A stretch of DNA of 64,000 nucleotides. Source: Microvirga sp. TS319. Its GTDB lineage: Bacteria > Pseudomonadota > Alphaproteobacteria > Rhizobiales > Beijerinckiaceae. Shown here one piece after another: positions 18,066 to 26,407 of the stretch; the first letter of the stretch is position 1, and each line of letters opens with the position of its first letter. The DNA lies in contig NZ_JBGGGT010000001.1 in NCBI RefSeq assembly GCF_041276405.1, positions 107,501 through 171,500 on the forward strand, written 5' to 3'. Below the pieces are notes generated by a model, which saw only the letters and a list, made by a program, of their open reading frames with translations, did no database searches and was not told where the DNA came from. The position numbers and the translations under genes are program-made.

Positions 18066-19472
18066 ATGCATTCGGTGACGAGAACCCAAGCAGGACAGCC
18101 GGATGGAAGGGCACTCCCCCTCACCGACAGGCCGGCGGGAGCGGACGGGCCCAAGCGCGTGACGCGCATCCTTCGCGATCTCGTGCAGGGCGCATGGCGG
18201 CGTCGCCTCCTGATCCTGCTTCCCGTTCTCCTGATGACGCCCATCGGCATCGCGGCGGCCTTCGTCCTGCCCAAAGCCTATGTGGCGAGGTCTCTCATGC
18301 AGCTGCAGGAGGCCGGGCGCGACAACCCGTTCTCCCGTGAAGGAGAAGCCGGCGGCGTCTATCGCGTTCAGGAGCGCTTCGAGGGGTTGCGGGCGCTGTT
18401 CTTGAGCGACAGCGTTCTGGCCAGGGCGATCGGCGAGGGCGAAGGCAGCCTTCCGCCAGCCGAGAGAGAGGGGAGGATCGGCGAGCTGCGCCAGGCGCTG
18501 TCGCTCGATCTCATCGGCGGTGATTTCATCGAGGTGAAGCTCGCCGGCGCGGCGCCCGAGGGCCTCGGCAAGACGCTGGAAGCGGTCATGGCGAGCTTCC
18601 TGGAGGCGCTCGTTCCCGAGCAGGGCGGTGCGACGGCCGCGCAGCTCATGGTGAGTGCGCGCCGCCAGGAGCTCGATGCCTTGCTGCGGGCGAAGGAAAC
18701 GGCGCAGCGTGAGCTCGCCGGCGTCCTTCCGGGCGGCTCGGAGGATGCGGCGCATCAGCTCGCCGCGATCGAGGCCGACCGGCGCGACAAGGGCGATCTG
18801 CTCAACCAGACCGAAACGGAGATCGCCCGCCGACGCAGCGCTCTCGGCAACCCGAGCGACGAGCAACTGGAGAAGGACATCGCGGCCCTGCCCGGGGAAG
18901 GGGCCGCGCAGGCCGCCCCGCCGGCCGGAACGGGACGGCAGGATGACGAGCGGATCCAGAACCTGTTCGCCCTCAGGTCGCTGCTCTCTCTCCGGCAAAG
19001 TCTCGCGTCCCAGACCCAGGGGCTGGGATCCAATGCCTCGGCGCTCAGCGAGCGGATGACGCGATCCCGTGAGCTCCAGGAACGCATCGCCACGCTGGAC
19101 AAGGTTATCGCTGTCGCGCGCGAGACCTATGAGAACTACCGGAATCGCTTCTCGGGCACGAATGCCGTGCGGAGCGTCGGCATTCTCAAGGCGCCGGAGC
19201 TGATCCGGATCGTCGATCCGCCGCGCGATCCGTCGAGCGCCAGCCGCTCGCGCTTCGTCTACGTTCTCTCGGGCATCACGGCCGGCGGGCTGATCGGCCT
19301 CGGTCTCGCTTTCGTCGCCGAGAGGCTCGACCAGCGCATCCGGCACGCGGACGAGGCGTCGGAAGCGACAGGCCTTCCCGTTCTGGCCGTGGTGCCCGAC
19401 AAGGACGAGACGATCGGCCGAGGCGACGGAAGGGCCGGAAAGCCGCGCCGTTCGTCCGCGGCCACGGGCTGA
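18066..19472 (+). CDS. Chain-length determinant protein (Wzz/GumC-like)
   Basis: 468 residues from ATG 18066 (GAGG upstream); the open frame before it is shadow. N-terminal membrane segment LLILLPVLLMTPIGIAAAFVLPKAY with the Wzz-type periplasmic start YVARSLMQLQEAGRDNPF, long coiled coil (about 195-390), and second membrane segment near residues 420-440 (VLSGITAGGLIGLGLAFVAE) followed by RLDQRIRHADEASEATGLPVLAVVP. The latter is the typical cytoplasmic end that contacts a BY-kinase. It is polysaccharide co-polymerase in function, setting chain length with the polymerase encoded directly before it. The tail is short and has no kinase domain. Confidence 0.87.
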   Translation: MHSVTRTQAGQPDGRALPLTDRPAGADGPKRVTRILRDLVQGAWRRRLLILLPVLLMTPIGIAAAFVLPKAYVARSLMQLQEAGRDNPFSREGEAGGVYRVQERFEGLRALFLSDSVLARAIGEGEGSLPPAEREGRIGELRQALSLDLIGGDFIEVKLAGAAPEGLGKTLEAVMASFLEALVPEQGGATAAQLMVSARRQELDALLRAKETAQRELAGVLPGGSEDAAHQLAAIEADRRDKGDLLNQTETEIARRRSALGNPSDEQLEKDIAALPGEGAAQAAPPAGTGRQDDERIQNLFALRSLLSLRQSLASQTQGLGSNASALSERMTRSRELQERIATLDKVIAVARETYENYRNRFSGTNAVRSVGILKAPELIRIVDPPRDPSSASRSRFVYVLSGITAGGLIGLGLAFVAERLDQRIRHADEASEATGLPVLAVVPDKDETIGRGDGRAGKPRRSSAATG

Positions 19473-19493
19473 CCCGGCAAAGCCCGGACCGTT

Positions 19494-20246
19494 TCATTCG
19501 GCCGGGCGGCGAAGGGCGCAGATGAGCGTTTGCCCGTGCGATGCGAGGTGCGGGCGCCGCATCACTTGCCGCAGATAGAGCAGTTCGATGACGGCAAGCG
19601 GCGGGACGAGGGAGAAGACGGGCGTCGACGCCGTGAACCTGATCGACACGACATCGAGCCCGGCACGATCGGCGATGGACCTGACCTTGTCGGCCGTATT
19701 GGCGCGATAATGCGTCGGATAGACGTCCTCCTCCTTCCGTCCTTCGAGCACGCGCGCCAGGGGCTTCTTCATGCGGTCGGGGAGAAGCCTCGCGATCCGG
19801 ATCACATAGCTCTTCAGGTTCGGGGTGTGGAACAGAAAGACCCCGCCCGGCCGGAGGACGCGGCCGATTTCCCGGAACTGGTGCAGGGGATCGTCGAGGT
19901 GCTCGATGACCATGTTCGCGGTCACCAGATCGAAGCTCATCTCCTGGAAAGGCAGCATCCCGATATCCGCCTGGAGGACGTTCCGGATCGTCCGGTGCTT
20001 GCGCAATGCGTCGTAGTCGCGGTCGATGCCGGCCGCGAACGGCACGCTTGCGAGGAGATCCGCCTCCGCTTCCGAACGCCACTCCGGAAGCAGACGATGT
20101 CCGCATCCGACATCGAGCCATGCCTGGGCGCGCGGGAGATGGCGGCGGAGCTCGTCCTCGTAGGAGGCTTGGGAATATTTCAGCTCGGGGACGATCCGGC
20201 GCTGCAACGCGCTGGTCGTCCGGTATAGTCTTTCCCTCACGGTCAT
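19494..20246 (-). CDS. Class I SAM-dependent methyltransferase
   Basis: 250 residues from ATG 20246 (MTVRERL), chosen since GGAG precedes it by 8 bases. The Rossmann SAM-binding motif is WLDVGCGHRLLPEW, with acidic loop AGIDRDYDALR, then DLVTANMVIEHLDDP and VLRPGGVFLFHTPN, as in type 11 methyltransferases. Probably modifies a sugar or the terminal residue of the polysaccharide, as its neighbours are all glycan genes. It is last in the minus-strand run with the epimerase and dehydrogenase genes. Confidence 0.82.
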   Translation of the reverse strand: MTVRERLYRTTSALQRRIVPELKYSQASYEDELRRHLPRAQAWLDVGCGHRLLPEWRSEAEADLLASVPFAAGIDRDYDALRKHRTIRNVLQADIGMLPFQEMSFDLVTANMVIEHLDDPLHQFREIGRVLRPGGVFLFHTPNLKSYVIRIARLLPDRMKKPLARVLEGRKEEDVYPTHYRANTADKVRSIADRAGLDVVSIRFTASTPVFSLVPPLAVIELLYLRQVMRRPHLASHGQTLICALRRPAE

Positions 20247-20279
20247 GGAGGGCGTCTCCGGGCGCCGCTGACGCATCGG

Positions 20280-21401
20280 CTATGGGATTGCGGGAATGGT
20301 CGGCGCCTGCGCCGAAACCGACGGCGATGTCTTGCGGGCGAAGGCGAGATACCAATCCATCGCGGCGTCGAGACCCTCGCGCACGTCGTGGACAGGATCG
20401 TATCCGAGAAGCCGACGGGCCTTGCCGATATCGGCCTGGGAGTGAGGGACGTCGCCGGTCCTGAATGCGCGATAAAGGGGCGTCGCCTGCCGGACCTTCA
20501 CGTGCCGCGTTTCGAGAAGCTCCCGAATGAGATCGTAGAGTTCGCTCAATGTCGTTCTGCCGCCGCAGGCGACGTTGTAGACCTGACCGGCGGCATGCTC
20601 CGCCTCCGCGGTCGCCGCGAGAATATTGGCCTGGACGGCGTTCTCGACGAAGCAGAAATCGCGGGTCGTTGCGCCGTCGCCATAGATGAAGACCTCGTCC
20701 TCACCGATCATGGCCGCGATCCATTTCGGAATCACGGCCGCATAGGCACCCTCAGGGTCCTGGCGCTTTCCGAATACGTTGAAATAGCGAAGCCCGATGC
20801 AGCTCGTTCCGTAGGTCCGCGCGAAGACGTCGGCATAAAGCTCGTTGACGTATTTGGTGATGGCATACGGGGAGAGGGGCCTGCCGATCACGTCCTCGAC
20901 TTTCGGAAGGCCGGGATGATCGCCATAGGTCGAGCTGCTGGCCGCGTAGACGAAGCGCCGGACGCCGGCATCGCGCGCCGCAACGAGCATGTTGAGGAAA
21001 CCGTCGATGTTGTTCGCGTTCGTAAAGAGGGGGTCCTCGATCGATCGCGGCACGCTGCCGATCGCCGCCTGATGAAGGACATAATCGACCGCCGCGGAGG
21101 AGCGGCCGCGATCCGCCCGCACGGCTCTCCGGCAGGCCTTCAGGTCGCGAATGTCGCCTTCGATGAAGCGAAACCGGCTCCATTGCTCCGGCGAGACCTG
21201 GTCACGCACCTCGTTCAGGTTGCGCCGGTGCCCGGTCGCGAAATTGTCGAGGCCGACGACATGCTGGTCGAGCGCGAGGAGCGCCTCCAGGAGATTGCTT
21301 CCGATAAAGCCTGCGACCCCGGTCACGAGCCATCGTCGCGGAGCCCTCATCAGATGCTGCCGCTCTGTCCGGTAGGCGTTCGTGCGAGAGGTGCTCATCA
21401 T
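20280..21401 (-). CDS. UDP-N-acetylglucosamine(-uronic acid) 4-epimerase, WbpP/TviC-like
   Basis: 373 residues. Extended SDR: NAD-binding [15 protein letters not shown] near residue 28, [26 protein letters not shown], the SSSTYGD stretch with the catalytic Ser and the [11 protein letters not shown] stretch with YxxxK. The SVPRS and YGDHPGLPK elements fit the WbpP/TviC clade, which interconverts UDP-GlcNAc/GalNAc or the uronic acids. It lies between the methyltransferase gene and the sugar dehydrogenase gene. Two tandem ATGs (21401, 21398) are both plausible. With the dehydrogenase it would provide UDP-HexNAcA for the polymer. Confidence 0.85.
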   Translation of the reverse strand: MMSTSRTNAYRTERQHLMRAPRRWLVTGVAGFIGSNLLEALLALDQHVVGLDNFATGHRRNLNEVRDQVSPEQWSRFRFIEGDIRDLKACRRAVRADRGRSSAAVDYVLHQAAIGSVPRSIEDPLFTNANNIDGFLNMLVAARDAGVRRFVYAASSSTYGDHPGLPKVEDVIGRPLSPYAITKYVNELYADVFARTYGTSCIGLRYFNVFGKRQDPEGAYAAVIPKWIAAMIGEDEVFIYGDGATTRDFCFVENAVQANILAATAEAEHAAGQVYNVACGGRTTLSELYDLIRELLETRHVKVRQATPLYRAFRTGDVPHSQADIGKARRLLGYDPVHDVREGLDAAMDWYLAFARKTSPSVSAQAPTIPAIP

Positions 21402-21463
21402 CGGCTCTCTGCTGTTGTTCTCGACGACACGGTTACGCCGGGTCCGGAGCGGATCGGGCGCCG

Positions 21464-22828
21464 TCAGACCTTGACGACGCGATCGTTCACGATGCCGGCC
21501 TTTGCGAAGACATTGCGCGTATCGATGACGAGACGGGCATGGTCGGCTACCAGATGGTAATCCACGCCGTCGTGGTCGGTGGCGATCAGCACGGCGTCAT
21601 GGGCGCTGACGGCTCCCGGTGTCAGGGCGATGGAGCGCAGCCCTGCGAGTTCACCATGTTTGCGGGTTCGGGGGAGCTGGGGAATGTGAGGATCATGGTA
21701 GGCGACCTCGGCCCCGCGCGACTCGATCAGCTCGATCAGCTTCAGGGCCGGGCTTTCGCGCAGATCGTCGACGTTCTTCTTGTACGCCACCCCGAGCACC
21801 AGAATGCGCGCCCCGGTGAGCGGCCGCCCGCTTCGGTCCACCGCCTCCGCCAGCCGCTCGACCACGTAATAGGGCATGTGCGCGTTGACCTGCCCGGCCA
21901 GCTCGATGAAGCGCGTGGTGATGTCGTATTCGCGCGCCTTCCAGGTCAGGTAGAACGGATCCACCGGAATGCAGTGCCCGCCCAAGCCCGGCCCGGGATA
22001 AAACGGCATGAACCCGAACGGCTTGGTCTTGGCCGCCTCGATCACCTCCCAGATGTCGATGCCCATCGCGGCGTAGACCACCTTGAGCTCGTTCACGAGC
22101 GCGATGTTGACGGCCCGGAAGATGTTCTCGGTCAGCTTGACCGCCTCGGCGGCGGCGGGCGAGGACACCGGCACGGTCGCGACCACGAGCGCGCCGTAGA
22201 GCGCTTCGGTCAGCGCCCGCGCGGCCGTGCCGTCGCCGCCCACCACCTTGGGGATCGCCGCGGTGGCAAAGTCGGGATTGCCGGGATCCTCGCGCTCGGG
22301 CGAGAAGGCGAGAAAGAAGTCGCGCCCGCTTTGCAGGCCGGCGCTCTCCAGGATCGGCTTGAGCACCTCGGTGGTGGTGCCGGGATAGGAAGTCGATTCG
22401 AGCACCACCAGCTGGCCCTGGCGCAGCCGTGCGGCGATCGCGCGGGCGGTTTGCACGACATAGGACAGGTCGGGCTCGCGATGCTTCGTGAGCGGGGTCG
22501 GCACGCAGATGAGCAGAGCGTCGGGCTCGTCGAGGCGGTGGAAATCGGCCGAGGCGGCGAGCGCCTGGGCGGCGACGGCAGCGGCGACCGTCTCGGCCGG
22601 AATATGGCGGATGGTGCTCTCGCCGCGGTTGAGGCGGGCAACAGTGGCGGCATCGATGTCGAAGCCCAGAACCCGGAAGCCAGCGCGTACGGCGGTGAGC
22701 GCGAGCGGCAGGCCGACATAGCCCAGCCCGATGATCCCGAGCGTTGCCTGCCGGCCACGAAACCGCTCCACCAGACCCGTCACATCGGGGTCGCGCGTCG
22801 CATCGAGAGTGGTCCGCTCAGCCGGCAT
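21464..22828 (-). CDS. UDP-N-acetyl-hexosamine 6-dehydrogenase (WbpA/WbpO/TviB family)
   Basis: 454 residues from ATG 22828, six bases after GGAG; a GTG directly before is too close. NAD-binding [21 protein letters not shown], the substrate-binding [13 protein letters not shown], and the catalytic Cys in [14 protein letters not shown] are complete, and the C-terminal UDP-binding domain has [17 protein letters not shown]. It oxidises C6 of a UDP-sugar twice with NAD. The sequence is closer in feel to the UDP-HexNAc enzymes than to UDP-glucose dehydrogenases, a judgement that needs a tree. The first gene of a minus-strand run; promoter expected in 22829-23032. Confidence 0.88.
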   Translation of the reverse strand: MPAERTTLDATRDPDVTGLVERFRGRQATLGIIGLGYVGLPLALTAVRAGFRVLGFDIDAATVARLNRGESTIRHIPAETVAAAVAAQALAASADFHRLDEPDALLICVPTPLTKHREPDLSYVVQTARAIAARLRQGQLVVLESTSYPGTTTEVLKPILESAGLQSGRDFFLAFSPEREDPGNPDFATAAIPKVVGGDGTAARALTEALYGALVVATVPVSSPAAAEAVKLTENIFRAVNIALVNELKVVYAAMGIDIWEVIEAAKTKPFGFMPFYPGPGLGGHCIPVDPFYLTWKAREYDITTRFIELAGQVNAHMPYYVVERLAEAVDRSGRPLTGARILVLGVAYKKNVDDLRESPALKLIELIESRGAEVAYHDPHIPQLPRTRKHGELAGLRSIALTPGAVSAHDAVLIATDHDGVDYHLVADHARLVIDTRNVFAKAGIVNDRVVKV

Positions 22829-23032
22829 CACAGTCTCCGACGAAGCCTGTGGAGGCCTCCTCGCCGGTACCTAGATCAGACGACCGAGGGCCAAATCCCC
22901 CGTAATCTCCGCCGATGTAACAACTTCGGGGTATCCTTGCAGCGCCGCTGTTGCGGCAAGGACGCGGATGCCGATATCCTCACCGTCTGCGGGAGCACCG
23001 CAGGGCGGCGCGGCGTCGCACGCGCCCTCGGA

Positions 23033-23593
23033 TCACGCGGACGAGACGGCTCGGCCGATGCGGATGTTCGCCGGCGTTGCGGCCGTGACGACGCCCGTCG
23101 CGACGGCTTTGACGATATCGCCCGGAAGGAAGACGAGGCTCGCGACGGCCGCTTGCGTCAGGGGCATTCCCGAGATCAGCGACAGGCCCGCGATTCCGAA
23201 GGCGTAGATCACGACCACGCCGCCGAGGAAGGCCGCCACGGCGGCCGTCAGGCCGACCGGGAGGGTCCGGGGAAGCGACCGGAAGATCAGGCCGGTGACA
23301 TAGGCGCCCGGAAGCCATCCGAGAAGAAAGCCGACCGTCGGGCCGACGAAAACGCCCAGGCCTCCCCGGCCGCCCGCAAGAAGAGGGGCTCCGAGAGCGA
23401 CCACGAAGATGACGAGCAGAACGGCCGCCGCCGCCTGCCGGGGCCCCAGGAGAACGCCTGCCAGCATGACGCCGAGCGTCTGCGCCGTGATGGGGACGCC
23501 GCCCGCGAAGGGGAGGTCGAATTTCGGCAACAGGCCGAGAGCCGCGATAATGGCGGCGAACAAGGCGATGCGAACGAGGCTGCGGGTGGTCAT
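23033..23593 (-). CDS. bioY: Biotin transporter substrate-binding subunit BioY
   Basis: 186 residues, integral membrane with about six segments. The BioY pattern is present: PFAGGVPITAQTLGVMLAGVLLGPRQ near residue 30 and GGRGGLGVFVGPTVGFLLGWLPGAYVTG, followed by FLPGDIVKA near the C-terminus. It is the S-component of the energy-coupling factor biotin uptake system; bioM and bioN are directly upstream in the same operon, with ATGA overlap to bioN. The long open frame upstream of ATG 23593 is shadow. I see no BioR box (TTAT-type palindrome) upstream of the operon. Confidence 0.93.
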   Translation of the reverse strand: MTTRSLVRIALFAAIIAALGLLPKFDLPFAGGVPITAQTLGVMLAGVLLGPRQAAAAVLLVIFVVALGAPLLAGGRGGLGVFVGPTVGFLLGWLPGAYVTGLIFRSLPRTLPVGLTAAVAAFLGGVVVIYAFGIAGLSLISGMPLTQAAVASLVFLPGDIVKAVATGVVTAATPANIRIGRAVSSA

Positions 23594-24222
23594 AGGTGCT
23601 TTCCTGGTTTCCCGTCCGAGGACGTGGATGGGTCGAAGCCTCGGGCCTCGAGGGCTTCGGCGATCTGGTCGGCCATGCGCATGGTTTCTCCGACGAACGG
23701 TGCGAGCAACCGAATGGAGACCGGACGGCCCGTCCTTGCGCGCCAGGCTTCCTCCCGCCGGCTCCATGCTTCCAGCAGGACCGGAACGAACCGCAGGAGA
23801 AGGGCGATGGCCAGGGCAGGGGCCCGGGGATTGACGCCCACATATGCCAGAGGCTTGAACGCCGGCGCAACCGCCGCCATCAGGTCCTGCATCGTCGTGG
23901 TGAGCGTGACGAGGTTGGCCGCTGCGACCATGAGGAGGATGCGCAGAACGGACGCGGCGGCGCTCGACCACGTCTCCATCCAGGCCTGGATCAGCGCGAT
24001 CACGATCAGAAACGGCAGCAGCGGCTTGAGCAGGGCGAGCCGGCGAAAGATGTCCCGCCCGAGGCTTGCATAGACCAGCAGCAGGGCTGCGCAGCCGAGG
24101 GCGAGCCAGCGCCAATCGGACACGGGCAGAACTACGAGGCTCAAAACCGCGATCGCAATGAGCTTGAGGCCTGCGGGCAAGCGATGCAGCCATCCGGCGC
24201 GGGAGACATAGGTGGAGATCAC
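23590..24222 (-). CDS. bioN: Energy-coupling factor transmembrane protein BioN
   Basis: 210 residues from GTG 24222, overlapping the bioM stop (GTGA). CbiQ/EcfT-type membrane protein with segments at about 17-50, 60-80 and 90-110, and the Ala-Arg coupling motif in EALEARGFDPS near the C-terminus. It links the ATPase to the biotin-binding BioY. The order bioM-bioN-bioY with overlapping genes is the usual alphaproteobacterial layout. Confidence 0.92.
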   Translation of the reverse strand: MISTYVSRAGWLHRLPAGLKLIAIAVLSLVVLPVSDWRWLALGCAALLLVYASLGRDIFRRLALLKPLLPFLIVIALIQAWMETWSSAAASVLRILLMVAAANLVTLTTTMQDLMAAVAPAFKPLAYVGVNPRAPALAIALLLRFVPVLLEAWSRREEAWRARTGRPVSIRLLAPFVGETMRMADQIAEALEARGFDPSTSSDGKPGKHL

Positions 24223-24929
24223 GGCATGACCTCCGGCCGCGCGCGCGCAGCCGCCTCATAGGCGCTCAGAACGGTTTCCGGGGGGCCATCAGCCTGGATG
24301 CGGCCGCCCTCGAGCCAGATGATGCGGTCAAACCGCGTCAGGAAGTCGAAATCGTGGCTTGCCATGACCAGAGGCTGAGGCAAGGCCTCCAGCTGATCCG
24401 CGAAGGCGAGGCGCGTGCGCAGGTCCAGGCTCGCGAACGGCTCGTCGAGCAGGATCAGGCCGGGCTCGAGGGCGATGACGGAGATCAGGCAGACGAGCTG
24501 CCTCTGCCCCTCCGATAATTCCTGAACGCCCCGTTCCAGCCAGTCGCTTCTCCCGTAGCGGGACAGCCAGGAGAGCGCCTCGTTCCGCGCTTCCCGGCGC
24601 GTGTGTCCCTGCTCCTCGAATCCGAACGCGATTTCCTCGCCGACGGTCGGGAAAATGATCTGCCGGTCGGGGTCCTGAAACAGGAAGCCGACCCGGGACG
24701 GGATCTTTTTCCGGTCGGATTTCGTGCTGAGGCCCAATGTGGTCACGGCCCCCTTCACGGGCTGCGCCAATCCGTGGATCAGCCGCAGCAGCGAGCTCTT
24801 TCCCGAGCCGTTCGAGCCGATCAGGCCCACCCGCCGCTCCTTCAGCGCAAGGGACAGATCGGAGATGACGACCCGCTCGCCGTAAGCGAAGCTCACCTGG
24901 TCGAGAATGACATGAGGGGACACGATCAC
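24219..24929 (-). CDS. bioM: Biotin transporter ATP-binding protein BioM
   Basis: 236 residues from GTG 24929. ABC ATPase with Walker A GSNGSGKSS (near residue 38), Q-loop GFLFQDPDRQIIFPTV, signature LSEGQRQ, Walker B LILLDEPFASLD and H-loop MASHDFD, all complete. It powers biotin uptake with BioN and BioY. AAAGGA lies about ten bases before the GTG; a GTG two codons downstream is an alternative. It is the first gene of the operon. Confidence 0.93.
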   Translation of the reverse strand: MIVSPHVILDQVSFAYGERVVISDLSLALKERRVGLIGSNGSGKSSLLRLIHGLAQPVKGAVTTLGLSTKSDRKKIPSRVGFLFQDPDRQIIFPTVGEEIAFGFEEQGHTRREARNEALSWLSRYGRSDWLERGVQELSEGQRQLVCLISVIALEPGLILLDEPFASLDLRTRLAFADQLEALPQPLVMASHDFDFLTRFDRIIWLEGGRIQADGPPETVLSAYEAAARARPEVMP

Positions 24930-25300
24930 GAATGAAGAGATCCTTTGGCGCCGGCTGTGGCTCTAGAGCATCGGACCCAAAAGTGGAATCCACTTTTGGG
25001 TCCGATCCGATGCTCGGTGCTTGGAGTGAGCGCATCGTGCGAAAACCGGGGCCACTTTTTCGCACGATGCGCCAGCCGGACACGAACTTAATCCTTCCTC
25101 CGCGGCCATGCGGTTTCGCGGGAGCCGGGATGGGCCACAGTGGTGTGCCGCGCAACCGGCCGGATTGCGGAGAGCCATTTCCCTCGACCTGGCATGGACT
25201 TATCCAGAACCTTGCCGTTCCCCCCGCATGGACGGGCTGGAGATATTCGTTAGAGTGACGCGGAATCGCATTGCTGCGGTTATGCTTTACGAGGGAAAAG
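24930..25300. other. Intergenic region bioM / TAXI binding protein
   Basis: 371 bp with the starts of bioM and the TRAP operon on either side, so promoters in both directions must lie here. Most of 24964-25072 is a palindromic repeat. The rest shows no gene and no recognised operator. Confidence 0.6.
24964..25072. repeat. Dispersed palindromic repeat, locus 3 (two full elements)
   Basis: Element A runs AGAGCATCGGACCCAAAAGT to its mirror image ending CCGATGCTC (24965-25016), with a CCACTTTTGGGTCC arm. Element B runs GCGCATCGTGCGAAAA to TTTTTCGCACGATGCGC (25031-25072). Both are near-perfect inverted repeats able to form long hairpins. These are the two prototypes of the family seen at the other loci. 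Confidence 0.88.
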
Positions 25301-26284
25301 ATGTCCATGAAACTGACCCGTCGCGATCTGGCCAAGCTCGGTCTTGGCGTCGGCGCCGCTGCCGCTCTGGGCCGCAACGCCTTTGCGCAGGCCCCCGCCT
25401 TCTTCCGGATTGGCACCGGCGGCACCGCAGGCACCTATTACCCCATCGGTGGCCTGATCGCGAATGCCGTTTCGAACCCGCCGCAGCTCGTCCTGACGGC
25501 TCAGGCCTCGAACGGATCCGTGGCCAACATCAATTCCATCATGTCGGGCGCTCTCGAATCCGGCTTCACCCAGGCCGACGTCGCCGCCTGGGCCTATGCG
25601 GGCACCGGCCTGTTCGACGGCAAGGGGAAGATGGAGGATCTGCGCCTCATCGCCACCCTCTACCCCGAGAGCATTCACCTGGTCGCCGCCAAATCCGCCA
25701 ACATCAAGTCCGTGTCCGACCTGAAGGGCAAGCGCGTGTCGCTCGACGAGCCGGGCTCGGGAACCCTGGTCGATGCACGCATCATCATGGGTGGCTGGGG
25801 CGTCAAGGAAAGCGACGTGAAGGCGGACTTCCTGAAGCCGAACCAGGCTGCCGAACGCATGCGCGACGGGGGCCTCGACGCCTTCTTCTTCGTCGGCGGC
25901 TATCCGACCAGCGCGATCACGGAACTCGCGGCGACGGGCGGGGGCATCGACATCGTGCCCCTGGCGGGCCCCGAAGCGGACGCCATCCGCAAGCAATACA
26001 GCTTCTTCGCCGCCGACGAGATCCCGGCCGGCACCTACAAGGATGTCGGCGCCGCGAAGACGCTCGCCGTCGGCGCGCAATGGGTCACCTCGGCTAAGGT
26101 GCCGGATGCGGTCGTCTACGAGATCACGAAGAGCCTCTGGAGCGACAAGACCCGCGCGGCCCTCGATGCGGGACACGCCAAGGGCAAGATGATCCGCAAG
26201 GAGAACGCCGTGGCCGGCGCTGGTCTCCCCCTTCATGCCGGTGCGGAGCGCTTCTACAAGGAAGCCGGCCTCATCAAGGGCTGA
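25301..26284 (+). CDS. TAXI family TRAP transporter solute-binding protein
   Basis: 327 residues from ATG 25301, six bases after GAGGG. The N-terminus has a Tat-type signal (TRRDLAKLGLGVGAAAALG, cleavage near AQA). The TAXI pattern follows: FFRIGTGGTAGTYYPIGGLIANAVS, then ITLxx-like IMSGALESGFTQADVAAWAY, VSLDEPGSGT and GGYPTSAITELA. These periplasmic proteins deliver a carboxylate or amino acid to a TRAP permease; the ligand is not known. The fused permease gene follows after 123 bp and should be its partner. Confidence 0.9.
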   Translation: MSMKLTRRDLAKLGLGVGAAAALGRNAFAQAPAFFRIGTGGTAGTYYPIGGLIANAVSNPPQLVLTAQASNGSVANINSIMSGALESGFTQADVAAWAYAGTGLFDGKGKMEDLRLIATLYPESIHLVAAKSANIKSVSDLKGKRVSLDEPGSGTLVDARIIMGGWGVKESDVKADFLKPNQAAERMRDGGLDAFFFVGGYPTSAITELAATGGGIDIVPLAGPEADAIRKQYSFFAADEIPAGTYKDVGAAKTLAVGAQWVTSAKVPDAVVYEITKSLWSDKTRAALDAGHAKGKMIRKENAVAGAGLPLHAGAERFYKEAGLIKG

Positions 26285-26407
26285 GTTCCTCACGGCTTGT
26301 GAAAAGGGTCTCCCGCGCCGCGAGCCGCGGGGGACTCCAATACATCACTCAGTTCTGAAGAGCGGCGCCCGCCACGACGGGAAAGCCGCCTCCACACGGG
26401 AACCCCC

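Noticed and set aside
21539..24073. Long plus-strand frame over the sugar dehydrogenase, bioY and bioN
   Set aside because: The minus-strand frames have intact catalytic and membrane patterns; this one is low-complexity shadow.
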